This document shows, one piece after another, positions 56,525 to 64,000 of a stretch of DNA of 64,000 nt. Source of the stretch: Pseudomonas sp. GV085 (lineage in GTDB: Bacteria > Pseudomonadota > Gammaproteobacteria > Pseudomonadales > Pseudomonadaceae); contig NZ_QAOV01000001.1 in NCBI RefSeq assembly GCF_003050925.1, positions 759,457-823,456 on the forward strand. The letters are read 5' to 3'. Every line of letters begins with the position of its first letter. The first letter of the stretch is position 1. Under the pieces are notes generated by a model. The model ran no database searches. It had not been told where the DNA came from and saw only the letters and a list, made by a program, of their open reading frames with translations. The translations under genes were made by a program, and so were the position numbers.

Positions 56525-57946
56525 ATGATTCGTCCCTCGGTTTTGCTACTGCTGTGCTGTTCGCTGCTACTGCCGATGTCGGCGGTTGCGCGTCTGCCCG
56601 GGCCACTGCAAGCCGTACCGGCCAGCGAGGTACGGGACCTTGTGCAAATCCGCAGCAGTCGTGTACTGCGGGTGTTGGTCAACCAGAGCCGCAATAGTTC
56701 CGGGGAAGTCCAGGGGCAGGCGATCGGGGTCGAATATCACCGCCTGAGAGCGTTCGAGCAATACCTCAACGGCCATGCCCGTGACGGTCAGGAAATCACC
56801 CTCAAGATCATTCCCAAGGCCAAGGATCAATTGCTCGGCGCATTGCAGCGCGGGGAGGGCGATCTGGTGGCGCCAGGCGAGTTGCTCGATCTGCAAGCGG
56901 GTTTCGCCGTCAGCACCAGCGAGCCGATTGCCAGCAACATTCCGCTGGTCCTGGTGGGCATCAAGGGCGAGCGCCGCTACACACGGCTTGAACAGCTTTC
57001 CGGCAAGACCTTGGCGTTACCCGCCGGCAGCGCCGCCGGGGATGCTGTCAGCCAGATCAATCAAAAGCTTGCCCTGCACAAACTGCCACCGGTCAAAATC
57101 GAGTGGGTCGATCCGAGCCTTGCCGTCGAGGACGTACTGGAGATGGTGCAGGGCGGGATCTACCACCTGACCATCGTCGAGCAGCCGATTGCCGAACGCT
57201 GGGGCAAGATCCTGCCCAGGCTGCGTTTCGACAAACAGGTACTCATCAGCGATCCGGGGGAAGAGTTCTGGTTCGTGCGCCGTGATGCCTCGATGCTGCG
57301 GGCCAGCATCGATCGCTTCCTCACCGCCTACAAAAAACCGTCGGACCAGGACGCCGCGTTCCTGCGGATCTATCGGCGTCTCTATCAAGTGCACTATCCG
57401 CTGGCCAAGGCGGACCGGCAGCGCCTGGAAAAGCTTCGCCCGGTGCTGCAAAAACACGCCGATGCCCAGGGCATGGACTGGCTGAACCTGGCGGCGCTGG
57501 CTTTCAAGGAATCAGCGTTGCAGCCCGCAGCACGCAGTGGCGGTGGCCCGACCGGGCTGATGCAGATCACGCCTGCTGCGGCGCAGCGGGTGGGGGTCAA
57601 CAATATTCAGGACGTAGACGGCAATGTGCAGGCCGGGGCCAAGTACCTGGCGATGATCCGGCGCAAGTTTTTTGCCAGCCCGAAACTCAACGAGCGCGAA
57701 CGCATGGCCTTCGTGCTGGCAGCCTACAACATCGGGCCGGAGCGGGTTCAGGGCATGCGCGCAGAAGCCCGGCGGCGAGGATTGAATCCCAACCAGTGGT
57801 TCTTCCAGGTCGAACGCGTTGCCATGGAGCAAGTGGGTATGGGGCCCGTCAGCTATGTTAATAGCGTAAACAAGTATTACTTGGCATTCGACCGGGAGCG
57901 AGAGTCGTTGGAGCCCCAGGAGCAAAAGGTTGTTTCACGCAAATGA
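56525..57946 (+). CDS. MltF-like membrane-bound lytic transglycosylase
   Basis: 473 residues, exported through a signal peptide (LLLLCCSLLLPMSAVA). Residues about 45-290 form a family-3 solute-binding-like domain; about 310-450 is an SLT domain with catalytic Glu329 in AFKESALQP, then GPTGLMQITPAAA and AAYNIGPERVQ. MltF-type enzymes cleave peptidoglycan without hydrolysis; here the ligand domain may control activity. The true mltF may be elsewhere. Confidence 0.9.
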   Translation: MIRPSVLLLLCCSLLLPMSAVARLPGPLQAVPASEVRDLVQIRSSRVLRVLVNQSRNSSGEVQGQAIGVEYHRLRAFEQYLNGHARDGQEITLKIIPKAKDQLLGALQRGEGDLVAPGELLDLQAGFAVSTSEPIASNIPLVLVGIKGERRYTRLEQLSGKTLALPAGSAAGDAVSQINQKLALHKLPPVKIEWVDPSLAVEDVLEMVQGGIYHLTIVEQPIAERWGKILPRLRFDKQVLISDPGEEFWFVRRDASMLRASIDRFLTAYKKPSDQDAAFLRIYRRLYQVHYPLAKADRQRLEKLRPVLQKHADAQGMDWLNLAALAFKESALQPAARSGGGPTGLMQITPAAAQRVGVNNIQDVDGNVQAGAKYLAMIRRKFFASPKLNERERMAFVLAAYNIGPERVQGMRAEARRRGLNPNQWFFQVERVAMEQVGMGPVSYVNSVNKYYLAFDRERESLEPQEQKVVSRK

Positions 57947-58049
57947 TCAACTAATCTGATTGTAATGGTGGGTTTTTTGCGCTTTTAACATGCAATTAAC
58001 TGATTAATATAGCGGCCAACCAACACACACTTACAAGGAATGAAACAGC

Positions 58050-58484
58050 ATGAGCACTCTGATCAACAAGGTACTGTCTACCCGCGCTGGCTACGGCCTG
58101 ACGGTTCTGCGTATCGTTGTCGGTATCGTCTTCGCCGCCCACGGCTCGCAGAAACTCTTTGGGGCATTCGGTGGCTATGGTCTGGCTGGAACCGCGCAGT
58201 ACATGGAAAGCATCGGACTGACGCCGGGTTACCTGATGGCGGCACTGGCGGGTGGCACCGAGTTCTTCGCCGGCCTGGCCCTGATCGTCGGCTTGCTGGT
58301 TCGCCCAGCCGCGCTCGGCCTGATCTTCCTGTCGCTGGTTGCAATTTTCTCGGTGCACATCAGCAATGGTCTGTTCATGGCCAACAACGGTTATGAATTC
58401 GCCCTGGCATTGCTCGGTGGCAGTATCGCGGTATTGATCGAAGGTGCGGGCAAACTCTCGGCGGACCGTGTCATCGCCGGCTGA
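58050..58484 (+). CDS. DoxX family membrane protein
   Basis: 144 residues with four spans. GLTVLRIVVGIVFAAHGSQK and the FGGYGL segment are standard for DoxX proteins. Function is unclear; members are linked to redox stress in some bacteria. A terminator follows. Confidence 0.9.
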   Translation: MSTLINKVLSTRAGYGLTVLRIVVGIVFAAHGSQKLFGAFGGYGLAGTAQYMESIGLTPGYLMAALAGGTEFFAGLALIVGLLVRPAALGLIFLSLVAIFSVHISNGLFMANNGYEFALALLGGSIAVLIEGAGKLSADRVIAG

Positions 58485-58500
58485 CCGCTCTGGCTCAACG

Positions 58501-58529
58501 AAAAGGCCCGCATCGTGCGGGCCTTTTTT
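58501..58529 (+). terminator. Terminator after the DoxX gene
   Basis: GGCCCGCA, TCG, TGCGGGCC, preceded by A and followed by TTTTTT. Confidence 0.92.
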
Positions 58530-58730
58530 GTTGAGCGTCATTCTTGACACTGTCCAGTCAGCTTCTCTAGGATGTTGCCCATGCGCCGATTTAAACAGCT
58601 ACTTGCGGGGCGCCAGGTGACTCATCCAGTTGCCGATAGAAGCCGGACAGGCTTCGAAATACCGCTAAAGCGCTGGTTCGGTGTTGCCTCTCACCTGCCA
58701 TGCAGACTTTTGAGGCAGAGACACGACACA

Positions 58731-59039
58731 ATGAATGCACTAAACCCCGTTGTACGTCCCGCGCCGATCACGGCACATCTCACCCAGCGCAATCCAAAAA
58801 TCCTGCTTGGCGGCAAACATCAGCCGACGCTCCTGCGTTATCTCGATGGCTGGCCACGTCGTACCGGCGGTCCCGCTGCCTTCTTGATCCAGTTTGTCGA
58901 AGACGGTGAGTCGCTCGCTCGTTTCGCCGACGACAGTTTCGATCTGGCAGTGATTCAGTCCCCCAGCCTCGAAGATGCTCCTGAAGTGATCCGGCAACTG
59001 ACCCGCGTTGCCCGGCAAGGGCTGATCACCCGCCGTTGA
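58731..59039 (+). CDS. Hypothetical protein, methyltransferase-like C-terminal motif
   Basis: 102 residues. FADDSFDLAVIQSPSLEDAP followed by a helix and VARQGLI resembles the post-I region of SAM methyltransferases, but the SAM-binding loop is absent. I do not assign an activity. ATG 58731 was chosen; the open frame begins at 58572, and the stretch before it may be leader. Confidence 0.55.
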   Translation: MNALNPVVRPAPITAHLTQRNPKILLGGKHQPTLLRYLDGWPRRTGGPAAFLIQFVEDGESLARFADDSFDLAVIQSPSLEDAPEVIRQLTRVARQGLITRR

Positions 59040-59042
59040 GTT

Positions 59043-59540
59043 TTATGGGTAGTCGATTGCCACGATATACACACACTGCTCACCGGTCGGTGTCTGGACT
59101 CGAACTTCTGCGTCCAGTGCCTTGCCGATCAGGGCGCGGGCCAACGGCGAATCAATGCTGATCAAGCCCTGTTTGAGGTCCAGTTCATCGGGCCCGACAA
59201 TGCGGTAGCGCGACTCTTTGCCATCCTCGTCTTCGATCGTGACCCAGGCGCCGAAATAGACTTTGTTCGGATCGCTGGGTTTTTCACTGACGACTTTCAG
59301 CGCTTCCAGGCGTTTGGTGAGAAAGCGCACGCGGCTGTCGATCTCTCGCAGCATCTTTTTGCCGTAGGTGTATTCGGCGTTCTCCGAGCGATCACCCTGG
59401 GCCGCGGCTTCGCTGACAGCCTGGGTAACCTGGGGCCGACGTACATGCCACAGCTCATGGAACTCGGCGCGCATCCGCGCTTCACCTTCGGGGGTGATCA
59501 GCGCGGTGCCGGCAGTGCGGGGAGGGCGGTAACGGCTCAT
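59043..59540 (-). CDS. greB: Transcript cleavage factor GreB
   Basis: 165 residues. It has an N-terminal coiled coil with the acidic tip ([14 protein letters not shown]) and an FKBP-like C-terminal domain ([14 protein letters not shown]). GreB rescues backtracked RNA polymerase. The long N terminus ([19 protein letters not shown]) points to GreB more than GreA. Confidence 0.93.
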   Translation of the reverse strand: MSRYRPPRTAGTALITPEGEARMRAEFHELWHVRRPQVTQAVSEAAAQGDRSENAEYTYGKKMLREIDSRVRFLTKRLEALKVVSEKPSDPNKVYFGAWVTIEDEDGKESRYRIVGPDELDLKQGLISIDSPLARALIGKALDAEVRVQTPTGEQCVYIVAIDYP

Positions 59541-59574
59541 GACAGCTTCTTGTGGTGAGGATGACAGGAGTCTA

Positions 59575-62079
59575 TCAACCCTCGCGCAGGACTGTCAGCG
59601 GGCTCGCGTTCAACGCCCGACGGGTACCGAACACCCCGGCACCACCAATGAGCACGGCACCCAGCAGTGGCAGCAACATCAGCCATGGATGCGGATGCCA
59701 CGGCAGGTCAAAGGCGTAGTGGTAGAGCACCAGGCTCACCAGTTCCGATCCCAATGCCGCCAGCAAACCACTGACGGCGCCCAGCAAGCCGAACTCGATG
59801 CGCCGCGCCTTGACCAGCAATTGCCGTTCCGCCCCCAGCGCACGCAGCAACGCGCCCTGGCGAATTCGTTCATCCAGCGTCGCTTGCAGGCCGGAGAACA
59901 GTACTGCCATCCCCGCTGCCAACACAAACAACAACACGTACTCCACCGCCAGGGTCACTTGGGCGAGAATGCTGCGCAGTTGCTCCAGCAAGGCTTCGAC
60001 CTGCAGGATCGTCACCGCCGGGAAGGCCCGGGACAGGTCGACGATCTGCTGGTCGTGACCAGGTGCGAGGTAGAAGCTGGTCAGGTAAGTCGCCGGCAGA
60101 TCCTTCAGGGTGCCGGGCTGGAAGATCATGAAGAAGTTCGGCTGGAAGTTGTCCCAGTCGATCTCCCGCAGGCTGGTGACTTTCGCCTCGCGATTGACCC
60201 CGCCAACGCTGAAAATCAGGTGGTCGCCGAGCTTGATTTTCAGGCTTTCGGCGACCTTGCCTTCTACCGACACGCCAGGAACATCGTCCGGCGTTTGTTC
60301 GTTCCACCAATTGCCGGCCGTGAGTTTGTTGCCTGACGGCAAGTCCGCGGCCCAGGTCAGGCTCAGGTCGCGCTGAATCGCCCGATCACCCGCGGATTCT
60401 TTGGTGACGATCTGTTGCACCGGCTCGCCGTTGATGCTGATCAAGCGCCCCGGCACCACCGGGTACAACGGTGCCGATTGCGCCGACACCGCGATCAGGT
60501 GGTCGGTGAAGGCCTGTTTATCTGCGGGCAGGATGTTCAGGGCGAAGTAATTGGGGGCGTTTTTCGGCAACTGGTTTTGCCAGGTATCCAGCAACTCACC
60601 ACGTAGCAAGGCGATCAGCGCCATCGACAGCAGAATCAGGCCAAACGCCAGGGACTGGCCTGCGGCAGCGAGCGGATGACGCAGCAATTGCCCGAGTCCA
60701 AGACGCCAAGGCAAGGATGCACGCGCGAGCATGCGCCGCAGACTCTTCAGCAGCAGCAACAACAAGCCGCCCAGCACCAGCGCTGCAATCACGCCGCCGC
60801 CGAGCAGGGCAAAGGTCAGCACCAGGTCCAGGCTCAGGCGCCACATGATCAGGCCTAGGGCGCCCAGCGCTACACCGTAGACCATCCAGGTGCTGGAAGG
60901 GATCGGCAGCATATCCCGACGCAGCACGCGCAATGGCGGAACCCGGCCCAAGGCCGCCAGCGGCGGCAAGGCGAAACCGGCCAGCGCCACCAGTCCGGTG
61001 CCGATCCCGGCAACGGCCGGAAATAGCCCGCCCGGAGGCACATCGGTCGGCAGCAAGTCATGCAGCAGGGCAAACAAACCCAGTTGTGCGAGCCAGCCGA
61101 GGAGGGCGCCGCTGATGCTGGCCAGCAGCCCGAGCACAGTGAGTTGCAGGCTGAACAACACCATGGTTTCCCGGCGCGACAGTCCGAGGCAGCGCAGCAA
61201 TGCACTGGCATCGAAGCGGCGGGTGGCGAAGCGGGTTGCCGACAGCGCCACCGCCACGCCGGAGAGCAATACCGCCACCAGGCTGGCCATGTTCAGGTAG
61301 CGTTCGGCCTTGCCCAGGGCGCCACCGATCTGTCGATTGCCGTCGCGGGCGTCCTGCAAGCGCTGGTTGGCGGCGAGCCCCGGCTTGATCAGTTGCCGAT
61401 AGGTCTCGAGTGCCTGAGCGTTGCCTCGCCACAGTTCGCGATAGCTGACCCGGCTGCCGGGCTGCACCACGCCGGTGGCTGCAAGGTCGTCGAGGTTGAT
61501 CAGCACCCGCGGCGTCAGGCTGTAGAAATTGCCGGCGCGATCGGGTTCGTAAGTCAGCACCCGCGCCAGTTTCAGGGTTTTCATGCCGACATCGATGCTG
61601 TCGCCGATCTTCAGGTCCAGGGCGGTCAGCAGGCGTGCCTCGACCCAGGCTTCACCGGGCTGCGGTCCGCCACCGACTGTTTCCGCGGCGAAGGGGGCGG
61701 GTGCGCTTTTCAATTCTCCGCGTAGCGGGTAGGTGTCATCGGCCGCCTTGATGCTGGACAGCTGAATGCCGTTATCGGTGGCGATGACGCTGGAGAACTC
61801 CACCACCTGAGCGTGTTCCAGACCCAGTTCGGTGCCGCTTCTTATCTGTTCGGGGCGCGCCGGCGAACTGCCTTCGAGCAGCAGGTCGGCACCGAGAAAC
61901 TCGGTAGCGCGCAGCAGCATGGCGCCGTTCAGGCGCGCGCCAAAGTAACCGATGGCGGTGCTGGCGGCCACGGCCACCAGCAAGGCGAAAAACAACACGC
62001 GCAACTCACCGGCGCGGGCGTCGCGCAGCAATTGGCGGATGGCGAGGCTGAACAGGCGCAACAGCGGCAGGCGTGCCAT
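59575..62079 (-). CDS. ybbP: YbbP-like ABC transporter permease
   Basis: 834 residues with two FtsX/MacB-type repeats: an N-terminal span, a periplasmic domain, then clusters of spans, repeated. [20 protein letters not shown] and [19 protein letters not shown] are the FtsX core segments. With YbbA and TesA it forms the widespread ybbA-ybbP-tesA neighbourhood. ATG 62079 overlaps the ybbA stop; TTG 62082 is an alternative. Confidence 0.92.
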   Translation of the reverse strand: MARLPLLRLFSLAIRQLLRDARAGELRVLFFALLVAVAASTAIGYFGARLNGAMLLRATEFLGADLLLEGSSPARPEQIRSGTELGLEHAQVVEFSSVIATDNGIQLSSIKAADDTYPLRGELKSAPAPFAAETVGGGPQPGEAWVEARLLTALDLKIGDSIDVGMKTLKLARVLTYEPDRAGNFYSLTPRVLINLDDLAATGVVQPGSRVSYRELWRGNAQALETYRQLIKPGLAANQRLQDARDGNRQIGGALGKAERYLNMASLVAVLLSGVAVALSATRFATRRFDASALLRCLGLSRRETMVLFSLQLTVLGLLASISGALLGWLAQLGLFALLHDLLPTDVPPGGLFPAVAGIGTGLVALAGFALPPLAALGRVPPLRVLRRDMLPIPSSTWMVYGVALGALGLIMWRLSLDLVLTFALLGGGVIAALVLGGLLLLLLKSLRRMLARASLPWRLGLGQLLRHPLAAAGQSLAFGLILLSMALIALLRGELLDTWQNQLPKNAPNYFALNILPADKQAFTDHLIAVSAQSAPLYPVVPGRLISINGEPVQQIVTKESAGDRAIQRDLSLTWAADLPSGNKLTAGNWWNEQTPDDVPGVSVEGKVAESLKIKLGDHLIFSVGGVNREAKVTSLREIDWDNFQPNFFMIFQPGTLKDLPATYLTSFYLAPGHDQQIVDLSRAFPAVTILQVEALLEQLRSILAQVTLAVEYVLLFVLAAGMAVLFSGLQATLDERIRQGALLRALGAERQLLVKARRIEFGLLGAVSGLLAALGSELVSLVLYHYAFDLPWHPHPWLMLLPLLGAVLIGGAGVFGTRRALNASPLTVLREG

Positions 62080-62762
62080 CAAGGCTCCAGAGGGGCGACC
62101 AGCAGGCCGGCTTCAAGACGGATCAGGCGTCGGCAGCGATGGGCCAGGCGTTCATCGTGAGTCACCAGCACCAGGGTCGTGCCGCGTTCCTGGTTGAGCT
62201 CGAACAGCAAGTCGCTGATGCGTTCGCCGGTGTGGCTGTCGAGGTTGCCGGTCGGTTCGTCGGCGAACAACACATCGGGCTCGGCGGCAAACGCGCGGGC
62301 AATCGCCACGCGTTGTTGTTCGCCTCCGGAGAGCTGGCGTGGCGAGTGAGTCAGGCGTTGGCCCAGTCCCACCCGTTGCAGCAATTGGGTGGCGCGTTCG
62401 CGGGCGTCTTTGCGGCCATCGAGCTCCAGTGGCAACATGACGTTTTCCAGGGCATTGAGACTGTCGAGCAGCTGAAACGATTGAAAGACAAAACCCACGT
62501 GCTCGGCGCGGATGCGCGCACGCTGGTCTTCATCGAGGTTGCTCAGGCCTTGCCCGGCGAGAGTGACCTCGCCACTGCTCGGCAGATCGAGGCCGGCGAG
62601 CAGACCCAGCAGGGTGGACTTGCCGGAGCCCGAAGCGCCGACGATGGCCAGGCTGTCGCCCTTGTTCAGTTCCAGGCTGAGTTGGTGCAGGATGGTCAGT
62701 TCACCTTCCGCGCTGGGAACCACTTTGCTAAGGTCCTTCGCGATGAGAATGCTTGCGCCCAT
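62079..62762 (-). CDS. ybbA: YbbA-like ABC transporter ATPase
   Basis: 227 residues of the MacB/LolD subfamily. Walker A is GASGSGKST (42-50), the Q-loop is FVFQSFQLL, the signature is [14 protein letters not shown] and Walker B ends [12 protein letters not shown]. It powers YbbP. Start ATG 62762 lies only 10 bases from the divergent tesA start, so the promoters overlap the coding ends. Confidence 0.93.
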   Translation of the reverse strand: MGASILIAKDLSKVVPSAEGELTILHQLSLELNKGDSLAIVGASGSGKSTLLGLLAGLDLPSSGEVTLAGQGLSNLDEDQRARIRAEHVGFVFQSFQLLDSLNALENVMLPLELDGRKDARERATQLLQRVGLGQRLTHSPRQLSGGEQQRVAIARAFAAEPDVLFADEPTGNLDSHTGERISDLLFELNQERGTTLVLVTHDERLAHRCRRLIRLEAGLLVAPLEP

Positions 62763-62772
62763 GGAGAGTCCG

Positions 62773-63378
62773 ATGCGTGTGTGGTTTTTGAGTGCTGGCC
62801 TGGCCTTGATGTGCATGGCCCAAAACGCAGCGGCGGGTACAGTCCTGATTGTTGGCGATAGTATCAGCGCCGGTTTCGGGCTGGATACCCGGCTGGGGTG
62901 GGTGTCGCTGCTTGAGCAACGGCTCAGGCGCGAAGGTTTCGACGATAAAGTGATCAATGCGTCCATCAGTGGCGACACCAGTGCTGGAGGCCAGGCGCGC
63001 CTGCCCGCGCTGCTTGCAGAGCATAAACCGGAACTGGTGATCCTCGAGTTGGGCGGCAATGACGGCCTGCGCGGGATGCTGCCAACTCAATTGCAACAAA
63101 ATCTTGCTTCGATGATCGACAGCTCCCGTGCCAGCGGTGCCAAGGTGTTGCTGCTCGGCATGCAATTGCCACCCAATTATGGTGCGCGTTACACCAAGGC
63201 GTTCGCCGAGGTCTACAGCAACCTGGCCGACGAGAAAAAGATCCCGCTGGTGCCGTTTTTCCTCGACGGCGTGGGCGGCCATCCGGACTTGATGCAGGCC
63301 GACGGCATACACCCGGCGGCCGGGGCCCAGGACAAGTTGCTGGAAAATGTCTGGCCTACTCTAAAACCACTGTTATGA
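62773..63378 (+). CDS. tesA: Periplasmic GDSL esterase TesA/TAP
   Basis: 201 residues with a signal peptide (LSAGLALMCMAQNAAA). SGNH-hydrolase blocks are present: Ser30 in VGDSISAGFG, Gly/Asn in GGND (Asn96) and Asp177/His180 in ADGIHP. It acts as thioesterase I / arylesterase / lysophospholipase. ATG 62773 gives the normal length; the frame extends upstream into ybbA. Confidence 0.94.
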   Translation: MRVWFLSAGLALMCMAQNAAAGTVLIVGDSISAGFGLDTRLGWVSLLEQRLRREGFDDKVINASISGDTSAGGQARLPALLAEHKPELVILELGGNDGLRGMLPTQLQQNLASMIDSSRASGAKVLLLGMQLPPNYGARYTKAFAEVYSNLADEKKIPLVPFFLDGVGGHPDLMQADGIHPAAGAQDKLLENVWPTLKPLL

Positions 63379-63434
63379 CACTTTTCTAGAAGCAGGCTTT
63401 CGGCTAAGGTGGCGCCCCCGATTTGGAGCCCCTG

Positions 63435-63728
63435 ATGCCGCGTCCTGCCTGGTCACTATTTGCCTACCAACTGATCGAGCCTGACGAACAGCTGGATCTG
63501 TTCGCCTGCCAGGAAGTGCGGGTGCATCTGGTAACCCGTCAACTGGAGCTGGGCGGTTCGGCGGATCGCACCTTGTGTGGCAGCCTGTTGCCGGCACAGC
63601 CGCGCTGGTCGAGTGTCGATCGCCGGGTGTTTCAGGACCAGCGTCTGTGTTCGTTGTGCCGGGCCATTCTTGAGTCGCAAAAGCGGGGTACGTCGCCGAT
63701 CTGGCCTGAATTGCGGTTTGAGCTTTGA
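63435..63728 (+). CDS. Hypothetical protein
   Basis: 97 residues, hydrophilic, with a Cys-x2-Cys pair (LCSLCRAI) and single Cys in FACQEV and TLCGSL. No family recognised; a small metal-binding protein is possible. ATG 63435 is preferred over TTG 63423. Confidence 0.6.
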   Translation: MPRPAWSLFAYQLIEPDEQLDLFACQEVRVHLVTRQLELGGSADRTLCGSLLPAQPRWSSVDRRVFQDQRLCSLCRAILESQKRGTSPIWPELRFEL

Positions 63729-63838
63729 TCCGTCGGGAATCGAGGCGGCCTGATAGCCGGCCTGTCGTTTGTTGACTGTGTACATATCCGTTGCTGCGGT
63801 AACGGCGGCTGGCGGTTTCGCCTTTACGGCCAGCCCTT

Positions 63839-64000
63839 TCAAGGTGTTTTCCCTTTATGGGCCTTGAGCACCCGATCCGTCGACACATGAGCGTGCGCAG
63901 CTTTACCGTCCAGCCACTCCTTGGGTTTGGCGATTTTGGGACCACGTATGCTTTTGGCCACTTGCTTGGGCTTGATATTCCTGGCGAGCGCCAACAGTCG
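63839..64000 (-). CDS. C-terminal end of an unidentified gene, cut by the window edge
   Basis: Fifty-three codons are visible from the edge to a TGA at 63839-63841. The sequence is very basic (NIKPKQVAKSIRGPKIAKPK, then EWLDGKAAHAHVST) and ends KAHKGKTP. It could be the tail of a DNA-interacting protein or transposase; not decidable here. A GC-rich hairpin without a T run lies just after it. Confidence 0.5.
   Translation of the reverse strand, partial: RLLALARNIKPKQVAKSIRGPKIAKPKEWLDGKAAHAHVSTDRVLKAHKGKTP

Noticed and set aside
63729..63838. GC-rich hairpin as a terminator for the partial gene at the right edge
   Set aside because: GGCTGGC pairs with GCCAGCC, but no T run follows on either strand.

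Overview
The window looks like a chromosomal segment of a fluorescent-group Pseudomonas. The evidence is the serC-pheA-hisC-tyrA/aroA-cmk-rpsA supraoperon with its Pseudomonas-type TyrA-AroA fusion, a wbpL/wbpM O-antigen locus lying between ihfB and comEA, and many REP palindromes built on the GAGCGAGC...GCTCGC core. No rRNA, tRNA or CRISPR array was seen.

Layout. 1-7953: aromatic amino acid/serine/histidine operon, cmk and rpsA with a structured leader and a strong terminator. About 7.8-33.7 kb: a duplicated O-antigen locus. Unit 1 (about 7.82-19.93 kb) runs lipoprotein, ihfB, lapA-like gene, asnB relic, two glycosyltransferases, RmlD-like reductase, FnlA-type dehydratase, FnlC-type epimerase, SDR, wbpL, wbpM, comEA. 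A connecting segment (about 19.9-22.6 kb) has a reverse-strand Wzy/WaaL-like membrane protein, a group II intron reverse-transcriptase relic and a truncated coupled gene pair. Unit 2 (about 22.59-33.72 kb) starts with a relic of the rpsA 3' end and repeats the frame: broken lipoprotein gene, second ihfB, second lapA, relics of a WbuB-type glycosyltransferase, fnlC and wbpL, an intact second wbpM, an SDR, a GT4, then reverse-strand wzx, GT2 and wzy, and a broken comEA.

The two units complement each other. Unit 1 has the sugar-nucleotide and initiation genes, and unit 2 has the flippase and a polymerase. I infer that the working O-antigen pathway draws on both. No wzz chain-length gene was found, and rmlBAD (38.5-41.3 kb) lacks rmlC, so both must be elsewhere if they are needed.

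33.9-41.3 kb: broken SDR gene, fabF-like synthase and tetR regulator, a DUF2897-like small membrane protein, an ethanolamine-type permease, rmlBAD. 41.7-49.8 kb: complete kdpFABCDE potassium-uptake system with REP pairs inside the operon. 49.9-64.0 kb: housekeeping genes (patatin-like esterase, CHAD protein, thioesterase, Mpo1-like protein, chemoreceptor, TatD nuclease, MltF-like transglycosylase, DoxX, GreB, YbbAP ABC system with TesA/TAP, small hypotheticals and a partial gene at the right edge).
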